Shown in pieces: positions 9,302 to 17,244 of a stretch of DNA of 64,000 nucleotides. The stretch comes from Leptospira bourretii (GTDB lineage Bacteria; Spirochaetota; Leptospiria; Leptospirales; Leptospiraceae): contig NZ_RQFW01000019.1 of the NCBI RefSeq assembly GCF_004770145.1, positions 124,001-188,000 of the forward strand. The letters run 5' to 3'. Within the stretch, counting starts at the first letter, position 1. Each line of letters opens with the position of its first letter. The notes beneath the pieces are model-generated. The model worked only from the letters and a program-made list of their open reading frames with translations, did no database searches and had not been told where the DNA came from. Made by a program: the position numbers and the translations under genes.

Positions 9302-10434
9302 CGAACTTCTTTTGGGAAAAGAATTGGCAATAGATTCGGAAAACAAGCTCCACTCAAATGGAGAGAATCCACAAAGTCTTTACAAACCCAACGAGGGTCC
9401 ACATTGGGATCTACCACAGTGAATTTAGAATTGGGAACTTCTTTTGCCTTTTCCACTGCCTTTATAATCTCAGAATTAAAATTCTCTAAAAGCCCATCCC
9501 TAGACATACGTTTTCTTAAAGCATCAGAAACAGCAGGAAAATAGATGATCACAGGGATTCCTGTCCCCTCTAAGAGCTGAAGCATCTTCTTAAAAAAATA
9601 AACTTGCGTGGGGGCAAGGGACTGACCTCTTAAATACTGGTTGTACATGGCTTCTGCGTCTCGTTCCAAAAACACATCCATATTCGCAAACTTGATTTCA
9701 TTCGGTAAGGCTCCAAACTTCACCCGATTCACCATTTTGATTTTATCGATATAGTTACGTTTATGATCTTTACCAGTGATTCCAACAGACATACCAGGGA
9801 AAAAGCCAACTTCAATTTCTTTGTTATTTGCTTTAATTGCCGTAGGATCAAGCGGGTATTTGTACAAAGCAAAAAGTTTCTTTAAAAAATAAACTTCTAC
9901 TTCGTCAGTTGAAAACCCATTCGCACTAGAAGCCCAAGGATTTTTATTTTTGGCTCTGTATAAGTCAATTTGACTTAATACATAAGCATTATCATACGAT
10001 CCATTTAAAGAATAATCAATTGCAGATTGTGAGAATAAAAGCGGATCCACCTCAATGAGAACATACCGCAATGGTAACTTTGAATTAAGCGTTCTTTCTA
10101 ACCAATAAGCTTGGAAACTGGGTGGACCAAAAGGTGCCGCAAAATTAAATGAATTTGTATTGGGAAAAAATGATTCCAACATATCCGAATCAAATTCACC
10201 GGAACGGGAACTACCCAAAATCAAACCAATTTGTTTGGAAGGATTCTTTTGTTGTTCCGCAAGCATTACCTCAAAAAGGTCTTCTTTTAATTCATAAAAC
10301 TTTCTTTCAATTTTTTTCCAACTGTATGTGTTTTCGACAATCACAGGTAAAAAGAAAATTTTATCCAAAAGGAATAATGCTAAAGCCAAAAGGATAGGAT
10401 ATAAAACGACTGGAAATTTAAATTTTGAATTCAT
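9298..10434 (-). CDS. DUF1574 protein, SGNH-hydrolase-like partner of the MBOAT enzyme
   Basis: A 378-aa product with one N-terminal membrane anchor (about residues 8-30) and a periplasmic body. It carries GSSRSGEFD with Ser75 in the place of the SGNH nucleophile, and near the end VDSLHLSGAC, a D-x-x-H like block V of SGNH enzymes (Asp356, His359). DUF1574 is a family abundant in Leptospira. It starts two bases behind the stop of the MBOAT gene, the arrangement seen for AlgI with AlgJ/AlgX or for DltB with DltD, where the MBOAT protein brings an acyl group across the membrane and the SGNH-like partner transfers it. The substrate here is not known; a surface or periplasmic glycan is an inference. 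Confidence 0.75.
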   Translation of the reverse strand: MNSKFKFPVVLYPILLALALFLLDKIFFLPVIVENTYSWKKIERKFYELKEDLFEVMLAEQQKNPSKQIGLILGSSRSGEFDSDMLESFFPNTNSFNFAAPFGPPSFQAYWLERTLNSKLPLRYVLIEVDPLLFSQSAIDYSLNGSYDNAYVLSQIDLYRAKNKNPWASSANGFSTDEVEVYFLKKLFALYKYPLDPTAIKANNKEIEVGFFPGMSVGITGKDHKRNYIDKIKMVNRVKFGALPNEIKFANMDVFLERDAEAMYNQYLRGQSLAPTQVYFFKKMLQLLEGTGIPVIIYFPAVSDALRKRMSRDGLLENFNSEIIKAVEKAKEVPNSKFTVVDPNVDPRWVCKDFVDSLHLSGACFPNLLPILFPKEVR

Positions 10435-10435
10435 A

Positions 10436-11860
10436 TTAAAATTGGAAGTAGATAAATTCCGTTCCTCCTGGTGCTAAATAACCCAATAAGATGGTAACAA
10501 CCAATGAAAATAACAACAGAAAACTAACGGAAGTTTTGGTTGACCAATTCTCTCTAGGAAAACTTGGTTTCGTTTGTAAATAGTTGAGTAAAAAAGTAAG
10601 AGCCAAACAATATGCGATAACTTCTAGTTTGTTCGTTCGTTCTCCAGATCCAGCACTAAAAACCTTAGCAATCATAACTAATGATTTTTGTACAGTTGGT
10701 GCATTAAAGAAAGCAAGTGTAAAAACAAAAAAGGAAAATGCATAAATCATTCCCAATACTTGTTTCCATTTGGGGAGAATTGCGTTCTTATCTGGTTTGC
10801 GGATTAATTCAATTTTTCGTTCTACACAAAGGAGAAAACCATGCAAAAACCCCCAAATGATAAAAGTAAAATTGGCCCCATGCCAAAATCCTGCCAGTGT
10901 AAACGTAACAATCAAATTCAGGTATCCGCGATATTCGGAAACACGAGAACCACCTAATGGAAAGTAAATATAATCTTTGATCCAAGTGGCAAGAGTCATA
11001 TGCCAACGAGTCCATATTTCCCTAACAGATCTGGATAAATATGGTGCATGAAAATTCTCTGGTAAATTAATTCCTAAAAGTTTCCCAAGACCTCTTGCCA
11101 AATCAGTATAGCCGCTAAAATCACAATATACCCTTGCCGCATATCCGAACCAAGCCACAAGATTAGTAAAACCATCAAACTGATCAGGATTCTGAAAAAT
11201 TGGTTCGATGACAGGCGAAAGATTATCGGCAATTACGACCTTCTTAAATAATCCAAGAAATACTAGATAGTAGCCTTCAAATAATTGTTCTTTTTTTGCA
11301 TTCCAAACTTCTAATTGGTAAAAAAATTCTCCATGCCTTACGATAGGACCTGCAACTAGTTGTGGAAAGAAAAAGATAAACAGCGCAAACTGAAAAAAGT
11401 TTGGATTCTCTTCAGCATTTCCTCTTTTGATATCAATGGTATAAGCAACCATTTGAAAGGTATAAAAACTGATGGCCAATGGAAGGGTAATCGATTCAAA
11501 TCCAAACTGCGATTGTAGTAAGTTTTGGATGGTTTCGGGAGCAAAAAAAATGTTACCTGTGAGCTGGAAAACAAGCGCCCAAACAAAATAGAAATACTTG
11601 AACAAAAAAAGATTTCCAAAGTTAACGAGCAAAGAAACCGGATACCAAAAGGAGGACTTATTTTTCAGAATCTGTTTATTAAAAAAATGATTTAACAAAA
11701 CAATCAAGAGAAAGTGAAAAGCAAAAGGAATCGACCAGGCTGCATAAAATGCAAAAGAGGCCAAAAACAAAAACCCCAGGCGAAATTTGCCGCGGAACAC
11801 CCAGTGTAAACAATACACAACAAGAAAGAACAAAAGAAAACTAAGGGACGTAAATTTCAT
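10436..11860 (-). CDS. MBOAT family O-acyltransferase (AlgI-like)
   Basis: A 474-aa polytopic protein with about ten membrane segments. Family signatures are plain: EIWTRWHMTLATWIKDYIYF, PLGGSR, and the active-site FWHGANFTFIIWG whose His is the invariant MBOAT residue; DFSGYTDLARG is also typical of the AlgI/DltB branch. Known role: moving an acyl (usually acetyl) group to the outer face of the membrane for O-acylation of exported polysaccharide. It lies between the methyltransferase gene (25 bases upstream) and the DUF1574 gene (one base downstream), which strongly suggests a working pair with the latter. The acceptor is unknown. Confidence 0.9.
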   Translation of the reverse strand: MKFTSLSFLLFFLVVYCLHWVFRGKFRLGFLFLASFAFYAAWSIPFAFHFLLIVLLNHFFNKQILKNKSSFWYPVSLLVNFGNLFLFKYFYFVWALVFQLTGNIFFAPETIQNLLQSQFGFESITLPLAISFYTFQMVAYTIDIKRGNAEENPNFFQFALFIFFFPQLVAGPIVRHGEFFYQLEVWNAKKEQLFEGYYLVFLGLFKKVVIADNLSPVIEPIFQNPDQFDGFTNLVAWFGYAARVYCDFSGYTDLARGLGKLLGINLPENFHAPYLSRSVREIWTRWHMTLATWIKDYIYFPLGGSRVSEYRGYLNLIVTFTLAGFWHGANFTFIIWGFLHGFLLCVERKIELIRKPDKNAILPKWKQVLGMIYAFSFFVFTLAFFNAPTVQKSLVMIAKVFSAGSGERTNKLEVIAYCLALTFLLNYLQTKPSFPRENWSTKTSVSFLLLFSLVVTILLGYLAPGGTEFIYFQF

Positions 11861-11885
11861 TTTAAGATTTCACCAATATAATAGA

Positions 11886-13067
11886 TCATATATCCCCATC
11901 AACCTGAATCACAAGCCCCTTTAGGTATTCTCCTTCCGGATGAAAGACAGAATATGCGTGGTCCGGGCTTTGGGTAAGATGGTGCAAAATTCTAACTCTC
12001 TTTTTGGCATCCTTTGCGGCACCGAAAACAATTTTTTTGAAAAGATCAAAGGAAATATGCTGTGAACAAGAAAAAGTAAAAATGAGTCCTCCCGTTTTTA
12101 TTTTGGACATGGCCCTCATATTGATGTCCTTGTAACCTCGGCTTGCCTGGTTGACTGTACTGATACTTTTCGTAAACGCCGGAGGATCCAAAATGATTAA
12201 ATCATAAAAATTGGAATCCATAGTCTTTAGATAATCGAAACTATCCAAAACCAAACTTTTGTGTTTTTCTGACTGCTGTTTTAAATTAATTCCATTTAGT
12301 TCTAAATTTCTTTCACAAAGTTCAATTGCCTGTTTCGATATATCTAAACTATGAACTGATTTTGCTTCAGCTAACAATGCATAAACAGAAAAAGCTCCAG
12401 AATAGGCAAAGGTATTTAAAACTATACGATCCTTTGCATAACGAGATACCAATGCCCGATTGTCTCTCTGGTCTAAAAAAAATCCTGTTTTTTGTCCCTT
12501 CGTAATGTCAGCAATAAACTTAATTCCATGTTCTTTAAATTCAGGTTCTGTTTCTGTTCCTTTATGGAAAATAGAATCTCCGCCAACTTTATCATCTGAT
12601 TTTTCACGTCTTTCTAAAATAGTTTTGAAACCTTTTTGAGATAAAAATGAAACCAAAGATTCAGATAAACCGATAGCCCCTGGTGTTTTTAGTTGCATAA
12701 CGGCTGTTTCATGGTAACAATCGACAACCACACCAGGTACACCATCGCCTTCTGAATGAAAAAGACGAAATCCAGTTGTCTCCTTGGGGAGAAGAGATCT
12801 TTTGGATTGATAAATTGCGTTCCATTTTTTTATCCAATATGCTTCATCACTTCCATTTTTCAATTCATCAAAAGAGAACAAACGAATGCGAATTTGGCTT
12901 TTGGGATCATAATGTCCCCAGGCTAAAAAAACACCTGATGATGATTCCACTCGTACAATGGAACCGGAAGGCAATCCCTTTTCTTCCGAAGCTATGGCGC
13001 CCGAAAATATCCAAGGATGAAAATTTAATACTGCTTTTTCTTTATTCTTTTTTAATCGAATGACCAT
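11886..13067 (-). CDS. RlmI-like class I SAM-dependent 23S rRNA methyltransferase (PUA domain)
   Basis: The 393-aa protein starts with a PUA domain (MVIRLKKNKEKAVLNFHPWI, about residues 1-75), then an EEHG-like linker and a Rossmann methyltransferase with GFFLDQRDNR, LNTFAYSGAFSVYA, LDISKQAIELCERN and LDPPAF (catalytic/base-stacking motif IV), close to RlmI, which makes m5C1962 in 23S rRNA; RlmK/L-type activity is possible. I start at the ATG at 13067 because the PUA family begins there; in-frame ATG at 13088 and TTG at 13109 exist but would run into the divergent gene. First gene of a leftward unit with the MBOAT and DUF1574 genes. Confidence 0.85.
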   Translation of the reverse strand: MVIRLKKNKEKAVLNFHPWIFSGAIASEEKGLPSGSIVRVESSSGVFLAWGHYDPKSQIRIRLFSFDELKNGSDEAYWIKKWNAIYQSKRSLLPKETTGFRLFHSEGDGVPGVVVDCYHETAVMQLKTPGAIGLSESLVSFLSQKGFKTILERREKSDDKVGGDSIFHKGTETEPEFKEHGIKFIADITKGQKTGFFLDQRDNRALVSRYAKDRIVLNTFAYSGAFSVYALLAEAKSVHSLDISKQAIELCERNLELNGINLKQQSEKHKSLVLDSFDYLKTMDSNFYDLIILDPPAFTKSISTVNQASRGYKDINMRAMSKIKTGGLIFTFSCSQHISFDLFKKIVFGAAKDAKKRVRILHHLTQSPDHAYSVFHPEGEYLKGLVIQVDGDI

Positions 13068-13097
13068 TTTGAATCCATTTGGAAACATTACAGAGTT

Positions 13098-15647
13098 ATG
13101 AACGTTCAAGTTCGTTTATATATGATAAAATCGATTCTCATTTTTCTTGTCTTTTCTTTTTCCCTACTCCACTCCCAAACATTACCAAATTCTACTACAA
13201 AAACCTATGAAAATGATATTGTTTCACTCGATACCAATCAAAACGATCCCGATTCATTTTGGTATATGATTGAAGAGGATTTGAGCGAAGAAAAAATCCA
13301 ATCCATTACAGAGTCAAATTTCAAAACGAAAGAATGGAAACAAATCGCAGTTCCAGGAAATCTTTATCAAAATAAAGAACACTATGCAGCAAAAAAAACT
13401 GTCACACTTGCAAAATGGGTTCAGTTTCCACTGGATTCATCGAAACAATTAAGTTTTCGACTAGGAGTGATCAATGACAGGGACCGGACGTATTTAAACG
13501 GGAAATTGATAGGTCAAACAGGAGAATGGAATGCAACGGAACCACAAGCATATGACAAGTTACGATTCTACAATATTCCCTCTCAACTCATTCAGTATGG
13601 GAAAAAAAATCTTTTATTAATTAGAATCCAACCTTATTTCGGGAACTCCGGTGGGATCGAACAAGATGAGACCCTACTTGGACCCACAGATAAAGTCAAT
13701 GCACGGTTTTTTAAAGACGAATTTATTAAGTTACTATTTCTGACGATTTACTCTACAGTCGGAGGTTACTTTCTCTTTTTGTTTATTCGAAGAAGAAAAG
13801 ATAGGGAAAACTTGTTTTTTGCATTATTTTCCTTCTCGTTCGTCATTTATAATTTTTTAAGAAACCAACTTAAGTACGAATTTGAATTTTCATTTTTAGA
13901 AATGAAAAAATTAGAATACATGACAATTCTATTACTCATACCATTCATGTATCATTTTCTTCGCACCTTATTCGAAGAAAAATACCATATCCTTGGTAAA
14001 ATTTTAGATGGAATTCAACTTGTTTGTTTTATCTATTTTGCACTGACTCATAACATAGAAACATTTAGTTTTTTACTGACTAACTTCATCCAACCAACCT
14101 GGGTTTTATATGTTATACTAATTTTTGCGATTCTTTTCAAAAACCTAAAGAAAAAAGAAAGGAGAGCATTTTATATTACCATCGGGCTTACGATCGTTCT
14201 TTTTGCAGCAGTCGTTGACACAGCCACTAATCGTAATTACTGGGTGTTCCCACGAATTATGGGATATACATTTCTTGTTTTCAATATCTCTCTTGCGATC
14301 ATTCTCGCAAATTCATTTGTAAAACTAAATGAGGAAGTAGAAGATTTAAATAAAAACTTAGAAAAAAAAGTAGAGGAAAGAACTGACGCGTTAAATGAAT
14401 CACTAAACCAATTACAAATTTTAAAAGAAAAACAAGATGGTGATTACTTTTTAACATCCCTTCTCATCCATCCACTTGCGCGCATCGACAACCAAATTCC
14501 AGAAATACATATCGAAACATATGTGAACCAAAAGAAAAAATTTCAATTTCGAGGCAAAGACGGAGAAATTGGCGGCGATATCTGTATTGTTGGTACTGTG
14601 CATTTGGAATTGGGAGAATATACTGTTTTTGCCAATGGAGATGCTATGGGAAAATCAATCCAAGGTGCAGGCGGCGCTTTGGTCTTAGGCGTTGTATTCC
14701 AAGCAGTACTTTCCCGAGCAAAATCAAGTTATACTAAATCAAGACCACCAGAACTTTGGCTAAAAGATTTATACGTGGAACTACAATCTGTATTTGTTAG
14801 TTTTGATGGATCAATGTTGTCCAGTGTTGTCCTTGGGATGGTCGCAAAAGATGGATTTGTTTACTATATCAACGCAGAACATCCTTGGAGTATTCTCTAT
14901 AGAGATGGAGTTGCTTCATTTATTGAAACAGAACTTTCTATGAGAAAACTCGGCTTTCCCAAAAACGACCATTACTTTCAAATCAAAACCTTTGCGCTAG
15001 AACCAGGAGATACTTTACTCATTGGTTCAGATGGAAGAGATGACATCGGTTTTATCAAAGAGGAAAACGGCACAAGAATTATCAACGAAGATGAAACATT
15101 AATTCTACGTTTTGTGGAACGTTCTAAGTCAGATATCAATAATTTGGTTTATGAAATCGAAACAAATGGAGAAATCACTGATGACCTATCATTTCTAAAA
15201 ATAGAATATTCTCCAAAAAACAGAAGGATGTCACTCCCTGACTTTGTCAAAAAAGAATATATAGAAATCAAAACGAAAGCAAAACAAGGGAAATATGAAT
15301 TTGCATTGGAACAATTAGAAACTCTTATGGAAAAATTCCCTCATCCAAATTTCTATGCATTTGCAGGGAAATTGTATTATCAGTTGAAAAATTGGGGAGA
15401 AGCCATTCGGAATTTTAAACTGGCAACAAATGAAAATCCCAACAGAGAAGACTATCTCTATCTGACAGCTAAGACCTTATTCAAAAACAATCAAACACAA
15501 GAAGCTGTGATTTGGAGCGAACGACTGTTTTTACGAAATAAGTTTCACAAGCAGAATACAAAATTGTTTCTGCATCTGCTTGATTTAACAAAGAATATAG
15601 ACAAAAAAGAGTTTTATTTAGAATTTTTAACCGCGGAAAAAGTATAA
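13098..15647 (+). CDS. 7TM sensor with SpoIIE-type (PP2C) phosphatase and TPR tail
   Basis: An 849-aa signalling protein (841 aa if the ATG at 13122 is used, which would put the signal peptide directly at the start). Order: signal peptide; a periplasmic beta domain of galactose-binding type (about residues 60-175, LSFRLGVINDRDRTYLNGK); seven membrane helices (about 205-400), that is the 7TMR-DISM architecture; a coiled coil (410-440); a SpoIIE/PP2C domain (about 470-690) with metal Asp residues in GGDIC, NGDAMGKS, GSDGRDD and TDDLSF; then TPR-like helices (710-840). Known: SpoIIE phosphatases dephosphorylate anti-sigma-antagonist-like partners. It is a paralogue of the gene at 57731-60880. 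Its stop overlaps uppP by 21 bases. Confidence 0.88.
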   Translation: MNVQVRLYMIKSILIFLVFSFSLLHSQTLPNSTTKTYENDIVSLDTNQNDPDSFWYMIEEDLSEEKIQSITESNFKTKEWKQIAVPGNLYQNKEHYAAKKTVTLAKWVQFPLDSSKQLSFRLGVINDRDRTYLNGKLIGQTGEWNATEPQAYDKLRFYNIPSQLIQYGKKNLLLIRIQPYFGNSGGIEQDETLLGPTDKVNARFFKDEFIKLLFLTIYSTVGGYFLFLFIRRRKDRENLFFALFSFSFVIYNFLRNQLKYEFEFSFLEMKKLEYMTILLLIPFMYHFLRTLFEEKYHILGKILDGIQLVCFIYFALTHNIETFSFLLTNFIQPTWVLYVILIFAILFKNLKKKERRAFYITIGLTIVLFAAVVDTATNRNYWVFPRIMGYTFLVFNISLAIILANSFVKLNEEVEDLNKNLEKKVEERTDALNESLNQLQILKEKQDGDYFLTSLLIHPLARIDNQIPEIHIETYVNQKKKFQFRGKDGEIGGDICIVGTVHLELGEYTVFANGDAMGKSIQGAGGALVLGVVFQAVLSRAKSSYTKSRPPELWLKDLYVELQSVFVSFDGSMLSSVVLGMVAKDGFVYYINAEHPWSILYRDGVASFIETELSMRKLGFPKNDHYFQIKTFALEPGDTLLIGSDGRDDIGFIKEENGTRIINEDETLILRFVERSKSDINNLVYEIETNGEITDDLSFLKIEYSPKNRRMSLPDFVKKEYIEIKTKAKQGKYEFALEQLETLMEKFPHPNFYAFAGKLYYQLKNWGEAIRNFKLATNENPNREDYLYLTAKTLFKNNQTQEAVIWSERLFLRNKFHKQNTKLFLHLLDLTKNIDKKEFYLEFLTAEKV

Positions 15648-16466
15648 AACAACAAGGAGTCCAAGTAGAATTCGATAGATTCCGAAGGACAAAAAACTCC
15701 TTCTGCGGATAAATGCCATAAACAATCGAATGATAAAGTAACAAATTACAAAAGAAACTATGCTACCAAAAAAAAGAAGGCCAATGGTCTCCGAATTCAA
15801 AATCGCTCTGTGTTTATAAAGTTTATAAATACCTGCAAGAGTTAGGACGGGAATCGCAAGAAAAAAAGAAAACTCAGCAGAGTCTTTTTTCGAAACACCA
15901 AGAGTCCTTGCAGTGATGATGGTTGCTGCTGACCTTGAAACACCAGGTATCAAAGCGAAACATTGAAAAAGACCAACAAGTATGGACTCCTTCATCCCAA
16001 TGATCCGACCATCCCCTTCGTCATAATGTTTTAATTCTACAAACACCATCACAAGACCTCCCACAAACCAAGAAAGTCCAAGGATTAACAGAAGATCAGG
16101 TCTCATTTTAATTTGGTCTAATATGTTTTTAAACAAAAAACCAAGAATGAGGATAGGAAGGATCCCAACAATTAAATTGCGATAGAATTCTAATCCTGAT
16201 TTATCATCAGAAGTTTTGGTTACAAATTGAACGGCAGTTTTCGTATGTTTCCATAAAACTCTGAAATACAAAACTACAACAGAAAGTATTGCACCTGTTT
16301 GAATGAATATATCAAACAAATCCTCAAAGGCTTCATGATCAATTGTAAGGTTTTCAAAAGGAAAAAAGTAACTAAAAAGAAAAAGATGTCCTGTAGAGGA
16401 AACGGGAAGGAATTCCGTGGCAGCTTCAATGATGCCACGGAGAAACGCATTTAAAGTATTGTCCAT
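15627..16466 (-). CDS. uppP: Undecaprenyl-diphosphatase
   Basis: Recycles undecaprenyl pyrophosphate to undecaprenyl phosphate at the membrane, supplying the lipid carrier for peptidoglycan and O-antigen synthesis. The 279-aa polytopic protein has the BacA/UppP signatures EAATEFLPVSSTGHL (residues of about 14-28) with the catalytic Glu, and GVSRSAATI with the conserved Arg. Length and topology fit the family. Nine bases separate it from the lipoprotein gene upstream, at the end of a long leftward run, so it is probably co-transcribed with that gene. The 3' end overlaps the convergent sensor phosphatase gene. Confidence 0.95.
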   Translation of the reverse strand: MDNTLNAFLRGIIEAATEFLPVSSTGHLFLFSYFFPFENLTIDHEAFEDLFDIFIQTGAILSVVVLYFRVLWKHTKTAVQFVTKTSDDKSGLEFYRNLIVGILPILILGFLFKNILDQIKMRPDLLLILGLSWFVGGLVMVFVELKHYDEGDGRIIGMKESILVGLFQCFALIPGVSRSAATIITARTLGVSKKDSAEFSFFLAIPVLTLAGIYKLYKHRAILNSETIGLLFFGSIVSFVICYFIIRLFMAFIRRRSFLSFGIYRILLGLLVVLYFFRG

Positions 16467-16475
16467 TCCGACTTA

Positions 16476-17144
16476 TTATTTTTTGTCAGCTGGTTCTTCC
16501 ACTTTTTTCTTTGGTGCAAGGTATGCATCTAAGTCAAATTTATCATTACGTTTGATGGTAACTTCTTCTTTGATTCTTTCGACTACCAGAGGAAGTTGCT
16601 CTCTTGTTTGTAATTGTTTGATTTGTGCTTTTGCAAAAGTGAGGCATTTATCGATTGTTAGGTTTGCAATATTTCGATCCAAACCACGAAGTCTCTCACA
16701 TTCTGCTTTTGCTTGTTCGTCAGTGATTTGGATTTTTTTCTCCACTTGTTCCGAAACATACATTTGAGCAATGGTTTGCATTTCCACTTGTTTAATCACT
16801 TCTGCAACATCTGGACGAGAAATGTATCCATTTTTCTCAGCAACAAGTCGAGTCATGATCATTTGGCGGTAAGTTTGATAGAAGTTCTTCTTTTGAAGTT
16901 GGTAGTTCAAATCTTGAAAGTTTTGAGGAACCTCATTGATGTCTTTTTCAATGAATTCCAAAAGAGTTTTCTTTTCGATATTTTGCAAACGACTGATCGA
17001 ATCGAGAGCTGTATCGTAAGCTGCTTCAAAGTCTTTTACGGTAATTTTATGGTTATCCAAAGTTTCGATGACCGGAGAGGAGTCCGAACACTGAACGAGG
17101 AAAAGAGATGCCAAAAAAACAAACAAAGGAAGGATTTTAGTCAT
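16476..17144 (-). CDS. Lipoprotein with SurA/PrsA-like N-terminal chaperone region
   Basis: A 222-aa lipoprotein: hydrophobic signal MTKILPLFVFLASLFLVQC with the acylated cysteine at position 19, then a helical body (KDFEAAYDTALDSISRL, NYQLQKKNFYQTYRQMIMTRLVAEKNGY) that resembles the helical N-terminal part of SurA/PrsA-type chaperones; no parvulin domain is present. The C-terminus is lysine-rich (KKKVEEPADKK). Likely periplasmic-face or outer-membrane lipoprotein helping other proteins fold, by inference only. It may be the Leptospira lipoprotein known as LipL31, but I cannot check this. It lies 100 bases after mfd with a hairpin between, and just before uppP. Confidence 0.7.
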   Translation of the reverse strand: MTKILPLFVFLASLFLVQCSDSSPVIETLDNHKITVKDFEAAYDTALDSISRLQNIEKKTLLEFIEKDINEVPQNFQDLNYQLQKKNFYQTYRQMIMTRLVAEKNGYISRPDVAEVIKQVEMQTIAQMYVSEQVEKKIQITDEQAKAECERLRGLDRNIANLTIDKCLTFAKAQIKQLQTREQLPLVVERIKEEVTIKRNDKFDLDAYLAPKKKVEEPADKK

Positions 17145-17206
17145 ATTATTTTAGTGCCTGAAAGGATTTGGGATGATGGTTTCGTGAATTCCCGCAATGT
17201 CCATCC

Positions 17207-17244
17207 TTTTTTAAGCAGACTAGATTGAATCTAATGCTTAAAAA
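17207..17244. repeat. Inverted repeat (hairpin) between mfd and the lipoprotein gene
   Basis: Outer arms TTTTTAAGCA (17208-17217) and TGCTTAAAAA (17235-17244) are perfect complements, and inside lie TAGATT and AATCTA separated by one base. It begins directly next to the mfd stop. The U-rich part is in the 5' arm on both strands rather than after the stem, so it does not have the classic shape of an intrinsic terminator, but it could attenuate mfd transcripts or protect an RNA end. Confidence 0.5.
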
